A DNA stretch of 64,000 bases from Gluconacetobacter takamatsuzukensis (GTDB lineage Bacteria > Pseudomonadota > Alphaproteobacteria > Acetobacterales > Acetobacteraceae), in the NCBI RefSeq assembly GCF_014174275.1, contig NZ_JABEQK010000003.1:248001-312000 (forward strand), read 5' to 3'. Below the pieces are notes generated by a model, which was not told where the DNA came from, ran no database searches, and was given only the letters and a program-made list of their open reading frames with translations. Shown here in pieces: positions 20,628-30,413 of this stretch; position 1 is the stretch's first letter, and every line of letters starts with the position of its first letter. The position numbers were made by a program, and so were the translations under genes.

Positions 20628-20803
20628 GATCTTTCTCCTACGGTCTGTCCCGATCGGCTGAATTGACGCCCGCGTGGAATCGGCGGCACGAGCCCGTGCG
20701 TGCGGACCATCGGTCGCGCACGGCCCCGCCAATTCGTCCGATCGGCCTGTCGTCTTCCAGAATGAAATGACGGCTGCCCGGACGGGCAGCCGTCCCGCCG
20801 CAA

Positions 20804-21211
20804 TCAGCCGGCGGCGCGGCGCGGCGCGCGCTCTTCGCGCACGATCTTGGCCGTGCGGCCAGTCGCCGGCACGCCGGCGGCCTCGCCCATGATCGAGCGC
20901 AGCTCGCGCAGATAGGCCGAACCCTTCAGCGTGCGCTGGACCAGGACCGAACGGCGATCCATCGGGTCCACCTTGCGACGGGCCAGGTCCAGCTCGCCCA
21001 GCCGGTCGAGGGCACGGGTGATGGCGGGCTTGGACACGTTCAGCGCCGCGGCCAGGCCACGAACGGTATGCGCCCCTTCCTCGAGATAGCAGGTGAGGAA
21101 GACGCCAAGCTGGCGGGCCGACAGATCGGGCCCGTCACGGCGCACCATGGCAACGATGGTGTCGCGCAGGGTGTTGACCAGCTGGTCGGTGGTCGATGAG
21201 TTCTGAGCCAT
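20804..21211 (-). CDS. MarR-family transcriptional regulator
   Basis: 135 residues. The winged-helix core is visible: LSARQLGVFLTCYLEEGAHTVRGLAAALNVSKPAITRALDRL is the helix-turn-helix and DLARRKVDPMDRRSVLVQRT the wing with the conserved D-x-R-D/R residues. The tail after about residue 110 is basic and probably disordered. MarR proteins bind DNA as dimers and usually repress their own and nearby genes; targets here could be the aminopeptidase upstream or the exported protein downstream. A dyad with GAAAC/GTTTC arms lies about 100 bp upstream. Confidence 0.88.
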   Translation of the reverse strand: MAQNSSTTDQLVNTLRDTIVAMVRRDGPDLSARQLGVFLTCYLEEGAHTVRGLAAALNVSKPAITRALDRLGELDLARRKVDPMDRRSVLVQRTLKGSAYLRELRSIMGEAAGVPATGRTAKIVREERAPRRAAG

Positions 21212-21294
21212 AGTAAAAAAAGCCTTTCCCGAGGGGTCGGCAACGCCCCCTAAATGTTTTGCCGTCAGCGTTCCCGCTCAGGGTCCGACGGTCA

Positions 21295-21320
21295 TTCCAG
21301 AAACGTATATAGTTTCAGAA
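21295..21320. promoter_or_regulatory. Candidate operator/promoter dyad upstream of marR
   Basis: In the AT-rich 161-bp gap between the marR and aminopeptidase genes lies TTC-CA-GAAAC-GTATATA-GTTTC-A-GAA, an imperfect inverted repeat around a TATA-rich centre. MarR dimers commonly bind such dyads in their own promoter. It also partly resembles a -10 element, so the call rests on position and symmetry only. Confidence 0.35.
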
Positions 21321-21372
21321 TGCGGCAGATATAAGCCCGAGAAACCAGGATAGTTCGATCCTTGTCATTATT

Positions 21373-22797
21373 TCACGATTGCGAGCTGTCCCTTGCATGA
21401 AGGATCGGCAACAAAGCTGCGTACAATGCACGCAAAACCGGGATTTCCCCCCCTTCCGGCCGTCCGGAACGGTAATGATCGTTCCATGCATACAGATCGA
21501 TATGTGCCCAGCGCACGCCTGTTTTGATGAATTTTTTTAAAAACAGCGCCGCAGTCAGCGATCCGGCCATGGGTTTTGCCGACACATTGTTCATGTCGGC
21601 CACCGGACTCCGCAGCCACGAGGCATAATCGTCCCACAGCGGCAGCCGCCACAGCGGGTCGGCACACCCGTCCCCGGCCTCCAGGATCGCCTGCGCCACC
21701 CGGTCGTCATTGCTGAACAGGGCCGGCAGGTCCGGCCCCAGCGCCACCCGGGCAGCGCCGGTCAGCGTGGCCGCATCGATCAGCAGGTCCGGATTCGCCT
21801 CGCCCGCCTCGGTCAGCAGGTCGCACAGCACCAGCCGGCCCTCGGCATCGGTATTGCCGATCTCCACCGTCTGGCCCGACCGCGTGACCACCACGTCCGA
21901 GGGCCGCATCGCGGTGCCCGAGATACTGTTCTCGACACATCCCAGCCGCAGTTCCAGGCGGATGGGCAGGTCCCGCGTCATCACCAGCCGGGCCAGGGCC
22001 AGCATCACGGCGGCGCCGCCCATGTCCTTCTTCATGCGCAGCATCCCGGCCGCCGGCTTGATGTCGTAGCCGCCGGTATCGAAGCACACGCCCTTGCCCA
22101 CCAGCGACAGCAGCGGGGCCTTCGCCCCGGCCCGGCTCCCCTCCCACCGGGCCACCACCACCTTGGGCGCACGCGCCGACCCGACACCGACATGCGCGAC
22201 GGTGGGATAGGCCCGCGCCAGCTTCCGTCCCTTCACGACCTCCACCCGTGCGCCCAGCGGCTCCAGCAGGGTCAGGGCGGCATCGGCCAGTTCGGCCGGC
22301 CCCATCAGGTTGGGGGGCGCGTTGATCAGGTCCCGCCCCAGCCGGATCGCGTGCGCGACCTCCGCCCCGGCGGCACCGCCGGCGGGCACGACCAGGCGCG
22401 CGATGTCCCGCTCCGCCGGCGCGGCCCGGCCGAAGGCAGGCATGCGATAGGCCCCCAGGCAGAAGCCCAGGACCGCGATGTCGGGGGCAATGCCCTCGGG
22501 CAGCGCGATCTTCCACGCACCGGGCGGCAGGCCGGCGGCCAGGGTCCCGAACTGGAACGGGTCCGCCCCCGCGCGCACGCCCAGCACCGCCGCCGCCACG
22601 CCGTCCTTGCCCGGCACCAGCCCCAGCTCCCCGGCCAAGCCCCGAAAACCCGACTCGCGCAGGAACACGGCGCCGGATTCACCGACTCGTTCCGCCAGGG
22701 TCGCCAGATCGGCCTCGGTGATCGCATGGATCACGCGCACGCCGCTGCGTCGCCCCCGCGTGGACGGCAACAGGCAGGGGAATTCTTCCATGGACAT
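21373..22797 (-). CDS. Leucyl aminopeptidase family protein (M17, PepA/PepB-like)
   Basis: 474 residues from the ATG at 22797, which has GGAGG six bases upstream; the frame stays open to 23088 but overlaps the divergent helicase region. The C-terminal catalytic domain has the M17 metal-binding motifs VGKGVCFDTGGYDIKPA (Lys, Asp) and the signature NTDAEGRLVLCDLL, with MKKDMGGAAVMLAL between them. These are cytoplasmic di-zinc or Mn aminopeptidases for peptide recycling. The N-terminal macro-like domain is shorter and more divergent than in E. coli PepA, nearer to PepB-like relatives. Confidence 0.9.
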   Translation of the reverse strand: MSMEEFPCLLPSTRGRRSGVRVIHAITEADLATLAERVGESGAVFLRESGFRGLAGELGLVPGKDGVAAAVLGVRAGADPFQFGTLAAGLPPGAWKIALPEGIAPDIAVLGFCLGAYRMPAFGRAAPAERDIARLVVPAGGAAGAEVAHAIRLGRDLINAPPNLMGPAELADAALTLLEPLGARVEVVKGRKLARAYPTVAHVGVGSARAPKVVVARWEGSRAGAKAPLLSLVGKGVCFDTGGYDIKPAAGMLRMKKDMGGAAVMLALARLVMTRDLPIRLELRLGCVENSISGTAMRPSDVVVTRSGQTVEIGNTDAEGRLVLCDLLTEAGEANPDLLIDAATLTGAARVALGPDLPALFSNDDRVAQAILEAGDGCADPLWRLPLWDDYASWLRSPVADMNNVSAKPMAGSLTAALFLKKFIKTGVRWAHIDLYAWNDHYRSGRPEGGEIPVLRALYAALLPILHARDSSQS

Positions 22798-22909
22798 CAG
22801 CGACCTCCGCGATCCGAACAGCGCCAGCGTGCGTCCTGCGGGCGGCCAACGCAACCGGTCGCGCATGTATTCTACGATCCTGACGCGGGTTTTGCTTGCA
22901 ATCCATCCG

Positions 22910-25576
22910 ATGTCATCTGAGCATGGCACCATGATGGGTGCATCCCCGGGGGCCGGGTCCCCCAGTGCCGCGCGACACGCTTTCCACCCTGCGCATGCCA
23001 GGCGAATCAGGGCCGTCCTCGGTCCGACCAACACAGGCAAGACGCACTTGGCCCTGGAGCGCCTGCTGGCCCATTCCAGCGGCATCATCGGCTTTCCCCT
23101 CCGCCTGCTGGCCCGCGAGAATTACGAGCGCATGGTCGCCGCCAAGGGCGCCGGCGCCGTCGCCCTGATCACGGGCGAGGAAAAGATCGTCCCGCCCAAC
23201 GCCCGCTGGTTTTCCTGCACCGTCGAGGCCATGCCGCTGGACCAGCGCGCGGAATTCGTCGCGGTCGACGAAATCCAGCTCTGCGCCGATCCCGACCGGG
23301 GCCATATCTTCACCGACCGGCTGCTGCACGCGCGCGGCATGGTGGAAACCATGTTCCTGGGCGCGGAGACGATCCGCCCGCTGCTGCGCCGCCTGGTCCC
23401 GGGGATCGAGATCGACACCAGGCCGCGCCTCTCCAGCCTCACCCATCTCGGCGCCTGCAAGCTCACGCGCCTGCCCCCCCGTTCCGCCATCGTCGCCTTC
23501 TCGGCGACCGAGGTCTATGCGATCGCCGAGTTGATCCGCCGCCGGCGCGGCGGCTGCGCCGTCGTCATGGGCCAGCTCTCCCCGCGCACGCGCAACGCAC
23601 AGGTGGCGCTGTATCAGGAACGCGAGGTCGATTACCTGGTCGCCACCGACGCCATCGGCATGGGCCTGAACATGGACGTCAACCATGTCGCCTTCGCCGG
23701 CCTGTCCAAGTTCGACGGCATGCGGGCCCGGCGCCTCCACCCCGCCGAAATCGCCCAGATCGCCGGCCGGGCCGGCCGGGGCATGCGCGACGGCACGTTC
23801 GGCACCGCCGGCACCTGCCCGCCCCTGCCCGAGGAAGTGGTCGAAGCCGTCGAAACCCACCGTTTCGACCCGATCGAGCGCCTGTTCTGGCGCAACAGCG
23901 ACCTCGATTTCTCCGGCCCCGAGGCCCTACTGGCCAGCCTCAACCGCGCCCCGCCCATGGTGGGGCTGACCGCCGGCAACGAGGCCACCGATGTCCTGAC
24001 CCTCGGCAGCCTGGCGGCGGTGCCCGAGATCCGCGCCCTCGTCCGCTCCTCCCGCGCCACCCGGCTGTTGTGGGAGGCCTGCCAGATCCCCGATTTCCGC
24101 AAGCTGGGCGACGAAAGCCATACCAGGCTCTGCGCCCGCATCTTCACCCATGTGATGCGCGACGGGCATGTCCCCGAATCCTGGATGGACGCACAGATCG
24201 CGGGCTTCACCCGCACCGACGGCGATATCGATTCCCTGATGCACCGGCTCTCGGGCATCCGCGTCTGCGCCTATATCGCCGCCCGGCGCGATTGGGTACG
24301 CAACGCCACCCAGTGGCAGGACCGCACCCGCGCGGTCGAGGACCAGTTGTCCGACGCCCTGCACGAACGCCTGACTGCCCGCTTCGTCGATCGTCGCGCC
24401 GCCTCCCTGATCCGCCGGCTCGATGAATCGGCCGAGGAAGACCTGCTGTCCGCCGTCACCGCCCAGGGCGAGGTGGTGGTGGAAGGCCATCCGGTGGGCC
24501 GGGTGGCGGGCCTGGACCTGGTGGCGGATTCCACCGGCGCCCTGCCCGACCAGCGCCTGCTGCTGCGCGCCGCCCGCCGCGCCCTGCGGACCGAGATCCC
24601 CCGCCGGGTCCAGACCCTCACCCAGGCCCCCGACGATGCCTTCGCCTTCTCGGCCGACGGGCGGTTCGTGGAATGGGACGGCGGCACCATCGCCCGCCTG
24701 CGCGGCGGCGACCACCTGCTGCGGCCACGGATCGACGTGCTGGACAATTCCTTCCTCGACGGCGCGCAGAAGGAACGCATCCGCGCCCACCTGGCCCAAT
24801 GGCTGGACCGGCAGGTGCACGAGGCAATGGCCCCCCTGTTCGCCGCCCGCGCCGCCGTGGAAGCCGACCCGACGCTGCGCGGCCTGCTGCACCGGCTGGA
24901 GGAACAGGGCGGCGTGGTGGCCGACAGCCTATCCATGCCCCCTGCCCTGCGCACCCGCCTCAAGGCGCTGGGCGTGCGCATCGGGCGGCATGCGGTGCTG
25001 ATGCCCTCGCTGCTGCGCCCTCATGCCATGCACCTACGCGCGATCCTGCTGGCCGCCCGCGCCGGGCGCAAGCTGCCCGACCTGCCGCCGGCCGGCGCGG
25101 TCTCGGTCCCGGCCGACGGCCCGCATGACGCCATCCTGGCGCAACTGGGCTGGATCGCCGCCGGCCCGGTGCGCCTGCGTCTGGACATTGCCGAGAAACT
25201 CTCGGGCGAACTGCGCTGGCGGGCCCGCAACGGCCCGGTCCCCCTGCCCGACGGCCTGCCGTCGCGCCTGGGCGTCCGGCCGGAAATGGTGGCGGCGATC
25301 CTGAAGGCCCTGGATATCCCCGTCCGCGCCGCGCGCCCGCTGGGGGCCAGCGAATACGGCCCGGCCGCACCGGCGATGCTGGCGGTGACGCAGGATGCCC
25401 GGCGCCGCCAGAAGCGACGGAATCCGCCCCCACCGCACGAGGCCCCGATCCACCGCGCCAGGCCGGCCAAGGGCCAGCCCCCTGCCCCCGCGCGGCCCAT
25501 CGCCACCCCCAGGCCCTATCCCGTCCCGGACGGCCCGTTCGCGGCGCTGGCCGTGCTGAAATACCCGCGCCGATGA
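22910..25576 (+). CDS. SUV3-like superfamily 2 helicase
   Basis: 888 residues from the ATG at 22910; ATGs at 22931 and 22934 are possible. Walker A is GPTNTGKTHLALERLL and motif II is VDEIQLCADPDRG (DEIQ instead of DEAD), both matching the mitochondrial SUV3 RNA helicase family that is widespread in alphaproteobacteria. The second RecA domain has VATDAIGMGLNMDVNHVAF and the motif VI IAQIAGRAGRGMRDG. The C-terminal ~350 residues end in a proline- and arginine-rich tail. A role in RNA unwinding or turnover is likely by homology. Its stop overlaps the next start by four bases (ATGA). Confidence 0.9.
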   Translation: MSSEHGTMMGASPGAGSPSAARHAFHPAHARRIRAVLGPTNTGKTHLALERLLAHSSGIIGFPLRLLARENYERMVAAKGAGAVALITGEEKIVPPNARWFSCTVEAMPLDQRAEFVAVDEIQLCADPDRGHIFTDRLLHARGMVETMFLGAETIRPLLRRLVPGIEIDTRPRLSSLTHLGACKLTRLPPRSAIVAFSATEVYAIAELIRRRRGGCAVVMGQLSPRTRNAQVALYQEREVDYLVATDAIGMGLNMDVNHVAFAGLSKFDGMRARRLHPAEIAQIAGRAGRGMRDGTFGTAGTCPPLPEEVVEAVETHRFDPIERLFWRNSDLDFSGPEALLASLNRAPPMVGLTAGNEATDVLTLGSLAAVPEIRALVRSSRATRLLWEACQIPDFRKLGDESHTRLCARIFTHVMRDGHVPESWMDAQIAGFTRTDGDIDSLMHRLSGIRVCAYIAARRDWVRNATQWQDRTRAVEDQLSDALHERLTARFVDRRAASLIRRLDESAEEDLLSAVTAQGEVVVEGHPVGRVAGLDLVADSTGALPDQRLLLRAARRALRTEIPRRVQTLTQAPDDAFAFSADGRFVEWDGGTIARLRGGDHLLRPRIDVLDNSFLDGAQKERIRAHLAQWLDRQVHEAMAPLFAARAAVEADPTLRGLLHRLEEQGGVVADSLSMPPALRTRLKALGVRIGRHAVLMPSLLRPHAMHLRAILLAARAGRKLPDLPPAGAVSVPADGPHDAILAQLGWIAAGPVRLRLDIAEKLSGELRWRARNGPVPLPDGLPSRLGVRPEMVAAILKALDIPVRAARPLGASEYGPAAPAMLAVTQDARRRQKRRNPPPPHEAPIHRARPAKGQPPAPARPIATPRPYPVPDGPFAALAVLKYPRR

Positions 25577-25902
25577 GCCGCGACCGCTCGGCGCCCGATC
25601 CCGCCGCGACCCAGCCGGCGACCCAGCGGCTCGATATCTGGCTGTGGTGCGCGCGCTTTGCCCGCCACCGGCCCGATTGCGCCCGCATGGCCCAGGCCGG
25701 CCTGGTGCGGATCAACCGGCAGCGTACGGAAAAGGCCCATGCGCTGGTGCGCCCGGGCGACGTCCTGACCCTGCCCTCGCCGTCCGACGACGGCGTGATG
25801 GTGCTGCGGATCGTGGCGCTGGCGCAGCGGCGCGGGCCGGCGGCCGCCGCACGCCTGCTCTACGAGATCGTGCCCGAACGGGCCCTGTCCTCCGTGGAAT
25901 GA
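25573..25902 (+). CDS. S4-domain RNA-binding protein (Hsp15-like)
   Basis: 109 residues. RLDIWLWCARFARHRPDCARMAQAGLVRINRQRTEKAHALVRPGDVLTL is an S4 RNA-binding fold as in Hsp15 (HslR) and related ribosome-associated proteins. In E. coli, Hsp15 rescues stalled 50S subunits carrying nascent chains after heat shock. Its start overlaps the helicase stop by four bases, so both are co-translated, a pairing that supports an RNA- or ribosome-related task. The following fdxA gene is 176 nt away and may be separate. Confidence 0.88.
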   Translation: MSRDRSAPDPAATQPATQRLDIWLWCARFARHRPDCARMAQAGLVRINRQRTEKAHALVRPGDVLTLPSPSDDGVMVLRIVALAQRRGPAAAARLLYEIVPERALSSVE

Positions 25903-26078
25903 TCCCGGTCGCGTCCCGACAAGGCAGCATGGCGTCTTTGACTTGCCATGGCTTCAAAAGACTTTCATACCAGCGCCCATCATAGGCGAGGCTCCCGTTG
26001 GCGGCACCTCGCAGGCCCAAGGCTGATGATGTCGTCGATCGCGACGTTATCGCAGCTACAGATAATCGGAGATGAACG

Positions 26079-26411
26079 ATGACCTACGTGGTCACCGAAA
26101 ACTGCATCCGCTGCAAGTTCATGGACTGTGTCGAGGTGTGCCCGGTCGATTGCTTCTACGCCGGCGAGAACTTCCTGGTCATCAACCCCGACGAGTGCAT
26201 CGATTGCGGCGTGTGCGAGCCGGAATGCCCGGCCGAGGCCATCGTCCCCGACAGCGACGACCGCGCTGCCGCATGGGCCGAGATCAATGCCAGCTACTCC
26301 GCGAAATGGCCCAACATCACCCGCAAGGGCACAGCCCCCGCCGATGCCGAGGAATGGAAGGACAAGCCCGGCAAGAAGGACCTGCTGTCGCCCGAGCCGC
26401 ACAAGGACTGA
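26079..26411 (+). CDS. fdxA: Seven-iron ferredoxin FdxA
   Basis: 110 residues, preceded by GGAG. Cysteines at 9, 12, 17, 21, 25, 40, 43, 46 and 50 match the Azotobacter ferredoxin I pattern: Cys9, 17 and 50 would bind a 3Fe-4S cluster and Cys21, 40, 43 and 46 a 4Fe-4S cluster. The ~50-residue C-terminal extension ([21 protein letters not shown]) is typical of the FdxA type. It carries low-potential electrons in the cytoplasm; partners are not evident here. It is bounded downstream by strong hairpins. Confidence 0.94.
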   Translation: MTYVVTENCIRCKFMDCVEVCPVDCFYAGENFLVINPDECIDCGVCEPECPAEAIVPDSDDRAAAWAEINASYSAKWPNITRKGTAPADAEEWKDKPGKKDLLSPEPHKD

Positions 26412-26420
26412 TCCCCCTGG

Positions 26421-26498
26421 TCGAAGCGGCGTCCCCGCCGCTTCGACACGGACATGAAAAAGGCCGGTGAGGTTTCCCTCACCGGCCTTTTTCATGTC
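26421..26498. terminator. Double hairpin, bidirectional terminator between fdxA and cyoD
   Basis: Two perfect hairpins in tandem. The first has arms TCGAAGCGGC/GCCGCTTCGA (26421-26446). The second has 22-bp perfect arms (26451-26472 and 26477-26498) around TTTC, with a GC core GGCCGGTGAGG flanked by A5 and T5, so it works as a rho-independent terminator in both directions for the convergent genes. Confidence 0.93.
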
Positions 26499-26546
26499 TG
26501 GCATCCATCCGGTCCGGGAGCCTTGCGGCACCCGGTTAGGCGGATA

Positions 26547-26885
26547 TCAGCGCGACATCATGTTGATCGAGGTGTCGTGCATGATGAACAGCGTGCCGAC
26601 GATCAGGATGAAGACCGTCAGGACGGTGAAGACGAATGCCATCACATTCCAGCGCTGCTCGGAAGACGTGTTCATGTGGAGGAAGAACACCAGATGAACC
26701 ACGATCTGCACCGCGGCCAGGATCGCAATGGCAGCAATCGTCCCGGAGGGCGAGAAGCTGTGAGCCATCACGATGCCGAAGGCGGCAACCGTCAGCAGGA
26801 CAGAGATGACGAACCCGGTAAGGTAAGACCCTACGCTTCCGTGGCTCGCTCCCGAATGGTCCGTATGCGCATGCGCGTCAGCCAT
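26547..26885 (-). CDS. cyoD: Quinol oxidase subunit IV (CyoD)
   Basis: 112 residues from the ATG at 26885, which overlaps the cyoC stop by one base (TGATG). A His-rich cytoplasmic start ([17 protein letters not shown]) precedes three membrane helices: YLTGFVISVLLTVAAFGIVM, IAAIAILAAVQIVVHLVFFL and VMAFVFTVLTVFILIVGTLF. This matches subunit IV of bo3-type quinol oxidases, which helps assemble the CuB site in subunit I. It is the last gene of cyoABCD. Confidence 0.94.
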   Translation of the reverse strand: MADAHAHTDHSGASHGSVGSYLTGFVISVLLTVAAFGIVMAHSFSPSGTIAAIAILAAVQIVVHLVFFLHMNTSSEQRWNVMAFVFTVLTVFILIVGTLFIMHDTSINMMSR

Positions 26886-27490
26886 CAGATCACACTCATC
26901 AGATAGACAAAGGTGAAGACACAGATCCAGACGATGTCCAGGAAGTGCCAGAACAGGCTGAGGCAGGTCAGCTTGTTCGTCATGCGCTCGGACAGGACGG
27001 TCTTTCCACCCGTCTGGACGATCAGGACCGCCATCCACAGCAGGCCGCAGGTCACGTGCAGACCGTGGGTCCCGACCAGGGTGAAAAAGGCGGACAGGAA
27101 CGCGCTGCGATCCGGTCCATTGCCTTCCGCAATCATGTGCGAGAACTCACGGAGCTCCATGAACAGGAAGCCCAGGCCCAGGATGAACGTCACCCCAAGC
27201 CAGCCCCGCAGCGCGCCCAGCTTGTTCTGGTGCGCGCTGATCATGCCGAAACCGTAGGTGATCGAGCTGAGCAGCAGCAAGGCTGTCTCGATCCCGACCC
27301 CGTTCAGTTCGAAGACGTCCTTGCCGGTGGGACCACCGGCAAACTGGTTGCGCATCACAGCGAACACCGCGAACAGCGTTCCGAAGATGATGCAGTCGGT
27401 CATCAGATACAGCCAGAACCCGAACACCACGGGAGATTCGTGGTGTTCCTCGTGGGCGTGGGCCGCATCAGCAGTGATATCGTGCGCCAT
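26885..27490 (-). CDS. cyoC: Quinol oxidase subunit III (CyoC)
   Basis: 201 residues, five membrane helices. [23 protein letters not shown] opens the subunit III fold and [19 protein letters not shown] plus [20 protein letters not shown] are conserved. The His-rich N-terminus ([10 protein letters not shown]) is usual in CyoC. Its ATG overlaps the cyoB stop by one base (TAATG), so subunits are translated in step. Subunit III stabilises the terminal oxidase complex and has no redox centre. Confidence 0.95.
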   Translation of the reverse strand: MAHDITADAAHAHEEHHESPVVFGFWLYLMTDCIIFGTLFAVFAVMRNQFAGGPTGKDVFELNGVGIETALLLLSSITYGFGMISAHQNKLGALRGWLGVTFILGLGFLFMELREFSHMIAEGNGPDRSAFLSAFFTLVGTHGLHVTCGLLWMAVLIVQTGGKTVLSERMTNKLTCLSLFWHFLDIVWICVFTFVYLMSVI

Positions 27491-29484
27491 TATTCCGCCG
27501 CCTGTGCCGCCAGAAGGTTACGGGTATGCTCGTTCTCGATACGGGCAACCTCGGACGCCGGCACATAGTAGTCGACATCGTTGTTGCTGCTCCGCGCGAT
27601 CACGGTCGCGATGACACCGATCAGGCCGACGGCCGCCAGCCACCAGATCCACCACACAGCGGCGAAACCGAGGATCAGGCTGAACATGCCGACGAAGAAG
27701 CCCGCGGCCGTGTTCTTCGGCATATGGATCGGCTGATAGGTCGAACCGGCGGCACGGGTATCGATGCCGGCCTCCTTGTCGTGGGCGAACGCATCCAGGT
27801 CATGCACCACCGGAACAACCGCGAAGTTGTAGAACGGCGGGGGCGACGAGGTCGACCATTCCAGCGTGCGCGCGTTCCACGGATCGCCCGTCAGGTCGCG
27901 GTTCTCGGCCAGGTTACGGTCGCGGATCGAGACATAGATCTGCGTCAGCTGGCAGACGATGCCCAGGGCGATCATCACGGCGCCGGCTTCGGCGACCAGC
28001 AGCCACGGATACCATTCCGGGTTGTCGTAATGGTTCATGCGACGGGTCATGCCCTCGAAGCCCAGGACATAGAGCGGCATGAACGCGAAGTAGAAGCCGA
28101 CGAACCACAGCCAGAACGCCCGCTTACCCCACGCCTCGTTCAGCTTGAAGCCGAAAGCCTTGGGGAACCAGAAGTTCATCGCCGCGACATAGCCGAAATA
28201 CACGCCGCCGATGATGACGTTGTGGAAGTGGGCGATAACGAACAGCGAGTTGTGCAGGACGAAGTCGGCGGCCGGGATGGCCAGCATGACGCCGGTCATG
28301 CCACCGATGGTAAAGGTGATCATGAAGCCGATCACCCAGTACATGGTCGCGTGGAACTCGACGCGGCCCTTATACATGGTGAACAGCCAGTTGAAGATCT
28401 TCACGCCGGTCGGAATGGCGATGATCATCGTCATGATGCCGAAGAACGTGTTGACGTTGGCACCCGCACCCATGGTGAAGAAATGGTGCAGCCACACGAC
28501 CATCGACAGGACCATGATCGAGCAGGTCGCATAGACCATGGTGTTGTAGCCGAACAGCGGCTTGCGCGAGAAGGTCTGCGTGATTTCCGAGAACGCACCG
28601 AAGGCGGGCAGAACCAGGATGTAGACCTCCGGATGTCCCCAGCCCCAGATGACGCTCAGGTACAGCATCTGGTTGCCGCCGCCGTCATTGGTGAAGAAGT
28701 GCATGCCGAGGTAACGGTCCAAGCCCAGCAGGCCCAGGGCCACGGTCAGGATCGGGAAGGACAGCATGATCAGCACGCTCGTGCAGAAGATGGTCCAGGT
28801 GAACACCGGCATCTTCATGAACGTCATGCCGGGCGCGCGCATCTTCACGATGGTGGTGAAGAAGTTCACGCCGGTCAGCAGCGTGCCGACACCCGAAAGC
28901 TGGACTGCCCAGATATAGTAGTCGACACCGACACCGGGGCTGAACTGCTGCTCGGACAGGGGCGGATACGCCAGCCAGCCGCACTGCGAGAACTCACCGA
29001 TGAACAGCGAGATGTTGATCAGCACGAAGCTGATCGTCGTCATCCAGAAGCTGAGCGAGTTCAGGAAGGGGAAGGCCACGTCGCGCGCGCCGATCTGCAG
29101 CGGCACGATCACGTTCATCAGCCCGGTCATGAACGCCATCGCCATGAAGAAGATCATGATGGTGCCGTGGGCCGAGAAGATCTGGTCGTAGTGATGCGGC
29201 GGCAGGTAGCCCGGATTGCCGGCATAGGCCAGCGCGAGCTGCGAGCGCATCATGATGGCGTCCGCGAAGCCACGGAACAGGGCGACCAGGGCCAGGACGA
29301 TATACATCACGCCCAGGCGCTTGTGGTCTACCGAAGTGAACCACTCTTTCCAGAGATAGCCCCACTTGCCGTAATAGGTGATGAGCCCCAGCACCGCCAG
29401 GCCGGCGATCGCCGCACCGGCAAAGGTGCCGACAAGGATAGGCACATCGATCGGAATATCCGACCAGCTTAATTTTCCTAACAT
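27490..29484 (-). CDS. cyoB: Quinol oxidase subunit I (CyoB)
   Basis: 664 residues, about fifteen membrane helices. The heme-copper core is intact: [15 protein letters not shown] (CuB His and cross-linked Tyr), [11 protein letters not shown] (two CuB His) and [15 protein letters not shown] (high- and low-spin heme His). The N-terminal [20 protein letters not shown] and long C-terminal extension are as in E. coli CyoB. It reduces O2 to water with ubiquinol and pumps protons. Whether the high-spin heme is O (bo3) or A (ba3, seen in some acetic acid bacteria) cannot be told from this sequence. Confidence 0.97.
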   Translation of the reverse strand: MLGKLSWSDIPIDVPILVGTFAGAAIAGLAVLGLITYYGKWGYLWKEWFTSVDHKRLGVMYIVLALVALFRGFADAIMMRSQLALAYAGNPGYLPPHHYDQIFSAHGTIMIFFMAMAFMTGLMNVIVPLQIGARDVAFPFLNSLSFWMTTISFVLINISLFIGEFSQCGWLAYPPLSEQQFSPGVGVDYYIWAVQLSGVGTLLTGVNFFTTIVKMRAPGMTFMKMPVFTWTIFCTSVLIMLSFPILTVALGLLGLDRYLGMHFFTNDGGGNQMLYLSVIWGWGHPEVYILVLPAFGAFSEITQTFSRKPLFGYNTMVYATCSIMVLSMVVWLHHFFTMGAGANVNTFFGIMTMIIAIPTGVKIFNWLFTMYKGRVEFHATMYWVIGFMITFTIGGMTGVMLAIPAADFVLHNSLFVIAHFHNVIIGGVYFGYVAAMNFWFPKAFGFKLNEAWGKRAFWLWFVGFYFAFMPLYVLGFEGMTRRMNHYDNPEWYPWLLVAEAGAVMIALGIVCQLTQIYVSIRDRNLAENRDLTGDPWNARTLEWSTSSPPPFYNFAVVPVVHDLDAFAHDKEAGIDTRAAGSTYQPIHMPKNTAAGFFVGMFSLILGFAAVWWIWWLAAVGLIGVIATVIARSSNNDVDYYVPASEVARIENEHTRNLLAAQAAE

Positions 29485-29489
29485 CGGTC

Positions 29490-30413
29490 CTATTCCTTCA
29501 TATTCATGTCGGACATTGCGGACTGCACATGCAACATCTTGCCCGTGCTCTTATCCATGACCATGCCATTGTTGTACTTGGCCACGATCTGGTCGAAGAG
29601 ACCGGGTTCGGCATGCGAGAAATACTCGACCGGGTTCGCCTCGCTGGGCGCGGCCAGCTTGGGATAGTTCGAATTGTCGAGCTGCTCGGACGCCGCCTTC
29701 ACCTTCTGCACCCAGGCGGTGTAGTCGTCGTTGCTCAGCGCCAGCGCGCGGAAGCGCATGTCGGAGAAGCCGCGACCGCTGAAGTTCGCGGACTCGCCCA
29801 GATAATTGCCGGCCGTGTTGGCCACCAGATGCAGCTGCGTCTGCATGCCGGCCATGGCATAGATCTGCGAGCCAAGCTGCGGAATGAAGAACGAGTTCAT
29901 CACCGCGTCGGACGTGATCCGGAAGTCGACCGGCGTATTCACCGGAAAGGCCAGCTGGTTGACCGTGGCAATCCCCTCGTCGGGGTAGATGAACAGCCAC
30001 TTCCAGTCCAGCGCGACGACCTCGACGTGAATCGGCTTCACGCTGGCTTCTTCCTCGAGCGGACGGTACGGGTCGAGCGAATGACAGGTCTGGTAGGTCA
30101 GGACTGCCAGGAAGAGAATGATCAGGGACGGAACCACCCAGATCACCACTTCGATCTTGTTCGAGTGCGACCATTTCGGCAGGTATTCGGCACTCGTGTT
30201 CGAATGGCGATACTGCCACGCGAACAGCAGCGTCAGAACGATGACCGGTATGACCACAAGCAGCATCGCATAGGTCGAGGTCAGGATCAGGCTCTTCTCC
30301 TGGGCACCGATGGTACCCTTCGGATCGAGCAGTGCCCAGTCACATCCCGCCAAGAGGAACGCTGAGGACAAACACAATAAACTCGATAATCTTGGCAAGA
30401 TTTTTTTCTTCAT
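29490..30413 (-). CDS. cyoA: Quinol oxidase subunit II (CyoA), lipoprotein
   Basis: 307 residues from the ATG at 30413, which has GAGG six bases upstream; a GTG at 30440 is in frame but less likely. The start is a lipoprotein signal with lipobox LLAGC. Two membrane helices follow, then a periplasmic cupredoxin domain ([34 protein letters not shown]). The CuA cysteine pair of cytochrome c oxidases is absent, which marks a quinol oxidase. First gene of cyoABCD; a perfect FNR-type box lies about 225 bp upstream. Confidence 0.96.
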   Translation of the reverse strand: MKKKILPRLSSLLCLSSAFLLAGCDWALLDPKGTIGAQEKSLILTSTYAMLLVVIPVIVLTLLFAWQYRHSNTSAEYLPKWSHSNKIEVVIWVVPSLIILFLAVLTYQTCHSLDPYRPLEEEASVKPIHVEVVALDWKWLFIYPDEGIATVNQLAFPVNTPVDFRITSDAVMNSFFIPQLGSQIYAMAGMQTQLHLVANTAGNYLGESANFSGRGFSDMRFRALALSNDDYTAWVQKVKAASEQLDNSNYPKLAAPSEANPVEYFSHAEPGLFDQIVAKYNNGMVMDKSTGKMLHVQSAMSDMNMKE

